Origin: Mucilaginibacter sp. JRF
GTDB lineage: Bacteria; Bacteroidota; Bacteroidia; Sphingobacteriales; Sphingobacteriaceae
DNA length: 64,000 bases
Assembly (NCBI RefSeq): GCF_015223065.1
Contig: NZ_JADFBY010000003.1
Location: 372,001-436,000 of the forward strand
Direction: 5' to 3'
Numbering within the stretch: position 1 is the stretch's first letter; the number at the start of each line of letters is the position of its first letter. Both the position numbers and the translations under genes were made by a program. Under the pieces are notes generated by a model, which did no database searches, was not told where the DNA came from, and saw only the letters and a program-made list of their open reading frames with translations. This document shows positions 63,100-64,000 of this stretch, in pieces.

Positions 63100-64000
63100 T
63101 TACATGTGTATAGCCCTGTTGCCGGTTGCGGCAAGGCAGGCTTCGCGCATGGCCTCGGTGTAGGTTGGGTGCGCGTGGCTGGTGCGGGTTACATCCTCGG
63201 CTGATGCACGGTACTCCATGGCTAATACAGCTTCGGCTATCATATCCGCGGCACGCGGACCTATCATGTGTACGCCCAGTATCTCGTCGGTAGTGGCATC
63301 GGCCAATACCTTAACAAAACCATCCAGATCGCCGCTGGCACGTGCACGGCCGCTGGCCTTGAACGGGAATGATCCTGTTTTGTATTTAGCGCCTTTTTCT
63401 TTCAGCTGCTCCTCGGTAAAGCCTACGCTGGCAACTTCAGGCCAGGTGTAAACTACGCCTGGTATCAGGTTATAGTTAATGTGTGGTTTTTGGCCGGCTA
63501 ATATCTCGGCTACAAAAGTACCTTCATCCTCGGCCTTGTGGGCAAGCATAGCGCCTTTAACCACATCGCCAATGGCGTAAACGCCTTTAACGCTGGTTTC
63601 CAGGTGCTCATCAACAGTTATCTTACGGCCGCGCTCCTCAACGGTAAGGCCAATGTTTTCCAAACCTAAACCATCAGTATAAGCTACGCGACCTACGGCT
63701 ACAAGGCAGTAATCGCCTTTAAGTTCTTTCTTTTCGCCTTTAGGGCTATCAAAAGTAACCGTTACCTCTTTACCTTTTACGGTAGCGCCGGTAACCTTGT
63801 GGCCCAGGTAAAAATCCATACCCAGTTTGGTAAGTACCTTTTGCAGCTCTTTACCCAAACCTTTATCCATAGTAGGGATAATGCCATCCATAAACTCGAT
63901 AACTGATACCTTGGCACCAAGGCGCGCGTATACCGAACCCAGCTCCAAACCGATAACACCACCCCCAATAAGTACTAAATGCTTAGGTACTTCTTTAAGC
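63100..64000 (-). CDS. lpdA: Dihydrolipoyl dehydrogenase, C-terminal part (start beyond window)
   Basis: The frame is open to the right edge, so only about 300 residues are visible. The apparent start at 63948 is just an internal Leu codon. Visible are the NAD-binding motif GGGVIGLELGSVYARLGA, AIGDVVKGAMLAHKAEDEG (second FAD motif), the dimer domain from NLIPGVVYTWPEVASVGF, and the catalytic His-Glu pair in HAHPTYTEAMREA. The redox disulfide at the N-terminus lies outside the window. It is the E3 component of 2-oxoacid dehydrogenase complexes. Confidence 0.95.
   Translation of the reverse strand, partial: LKEVPKHLVLIGGGVIGLELGSVYARLGAKVSVIEFMDGIIPTMDKGLGKELQKVLTKLGMDFYLGHKVTGATVKGKEVTVTFDSPKGEKKELKGDYCLVAVGRVAYTDGLGLENIGLTVEERGRKITVDEHLETSVKGVYAIGDVVKGAMLAHKAEDEGTFVAEILAGQKPHINYNLIPGVVYTWPEVASVGFTEEQLKEKGAKYKTGSFPFKASGRARASGDLDGFVKVLADATTDEILGVHMIGPRAADMIAEAVLAMEYRASAEDVTRTSHAHPTYTEAMREACLAATGNRAIHM

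Overview
The window looks like the chromosome of a Sphingobacteriaceae-type Bacteroidota, most like Mucilaginibacter or a close relative. This is inferred from content, not from a database match. Supporting traits are a SprE/PorW-like type IX secretion lipoprotein, CHU_C-type Ig-like surface repeats, a DUF6807 protein, a DUF5687 transporter subunit, a split F-ATPase operon without atpD/atpC, absence of clear Shine-Dalgarno sites, and many lipoproteins. Intergenic palindromes of a kind I recall from this family are also present. No rRNA, CRISPR array, transposase, integrase or phage structural gene was seen. One tRNA, tRNA-Pro(GGG), is present.

Positions 1-3846 hold the first 1282 codons of a very large exported repeat protein on the minus strand that runs off the left edge. 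It is divergent from a 782-residue STAND/NACHT-like NTPase (4176-6524). The gap between them carries three copies of an 11-bp motif spaced exactly 29 bp apart. Next come a Tat-exported Gfo/Idh/MocA oxidoreductase with a DUF6807 partner (6551-8956). A tripartite export operon follows (9724-13573), whose inner-membrane ABC subunit has no ATPase domain. Then comes a periplasmic pair of PQQ-type sugar dehydrogenase-cytochrome c and SMP-30-like lactonase (14193-16925).

Positions 17194-23190 are a patchwork of small membrane proteins and lipoproteins, tRNA-Pro, a beta-propeller lipoprotein and a glycosyltransferase. A GAF/PAS sensor histidine kinase (23280-25271) is followed by an AT-rich OLD-like ATPase/TOPRIM nuclease gene (25405-27450), the best candidate in the window for a transferred defence gene. 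Small membrane proteins, a MarR-MFS-isochorismatase operon with a likely operator palindrome, and a NIF3/zinc-ribbon pair come next. A 750-bp gene-free stretch filled with interspersed repeats follows.

Positions 33365-43155 carry mostly housekeeping genes: AlkD-like glycosylase, ECF sigma factor, MurB, an overlapping SDR-SDR-photolyase operon, a GT39-like glycosyltransferase and a DUF4349 lipoprotein. Positions 43331-49156 are the F-ATPase operon (atpZ, an atpI-like gene, atpB, E, F, H, A, G) on the minus strand, with stem-loops in three of its gaps. Divergent from it are sprE/porW, a PBP1A-type peptidoglycan synthase and uvrC. The right end holds a GNAT/ABC/DUF5687 operon, rarA, an AlkA-type glycosylase between two lineage-specific exported proteins, and the C-terminal part of lpdA (63100 to the right edge).

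The most promising leads for undescribed biology are the STAND protein with its 29-bp site array, the ATPase-less ABC export operon, the OLD-like gene, and the modular surface protein, which may be cargo of the type IX system that sprE serves.
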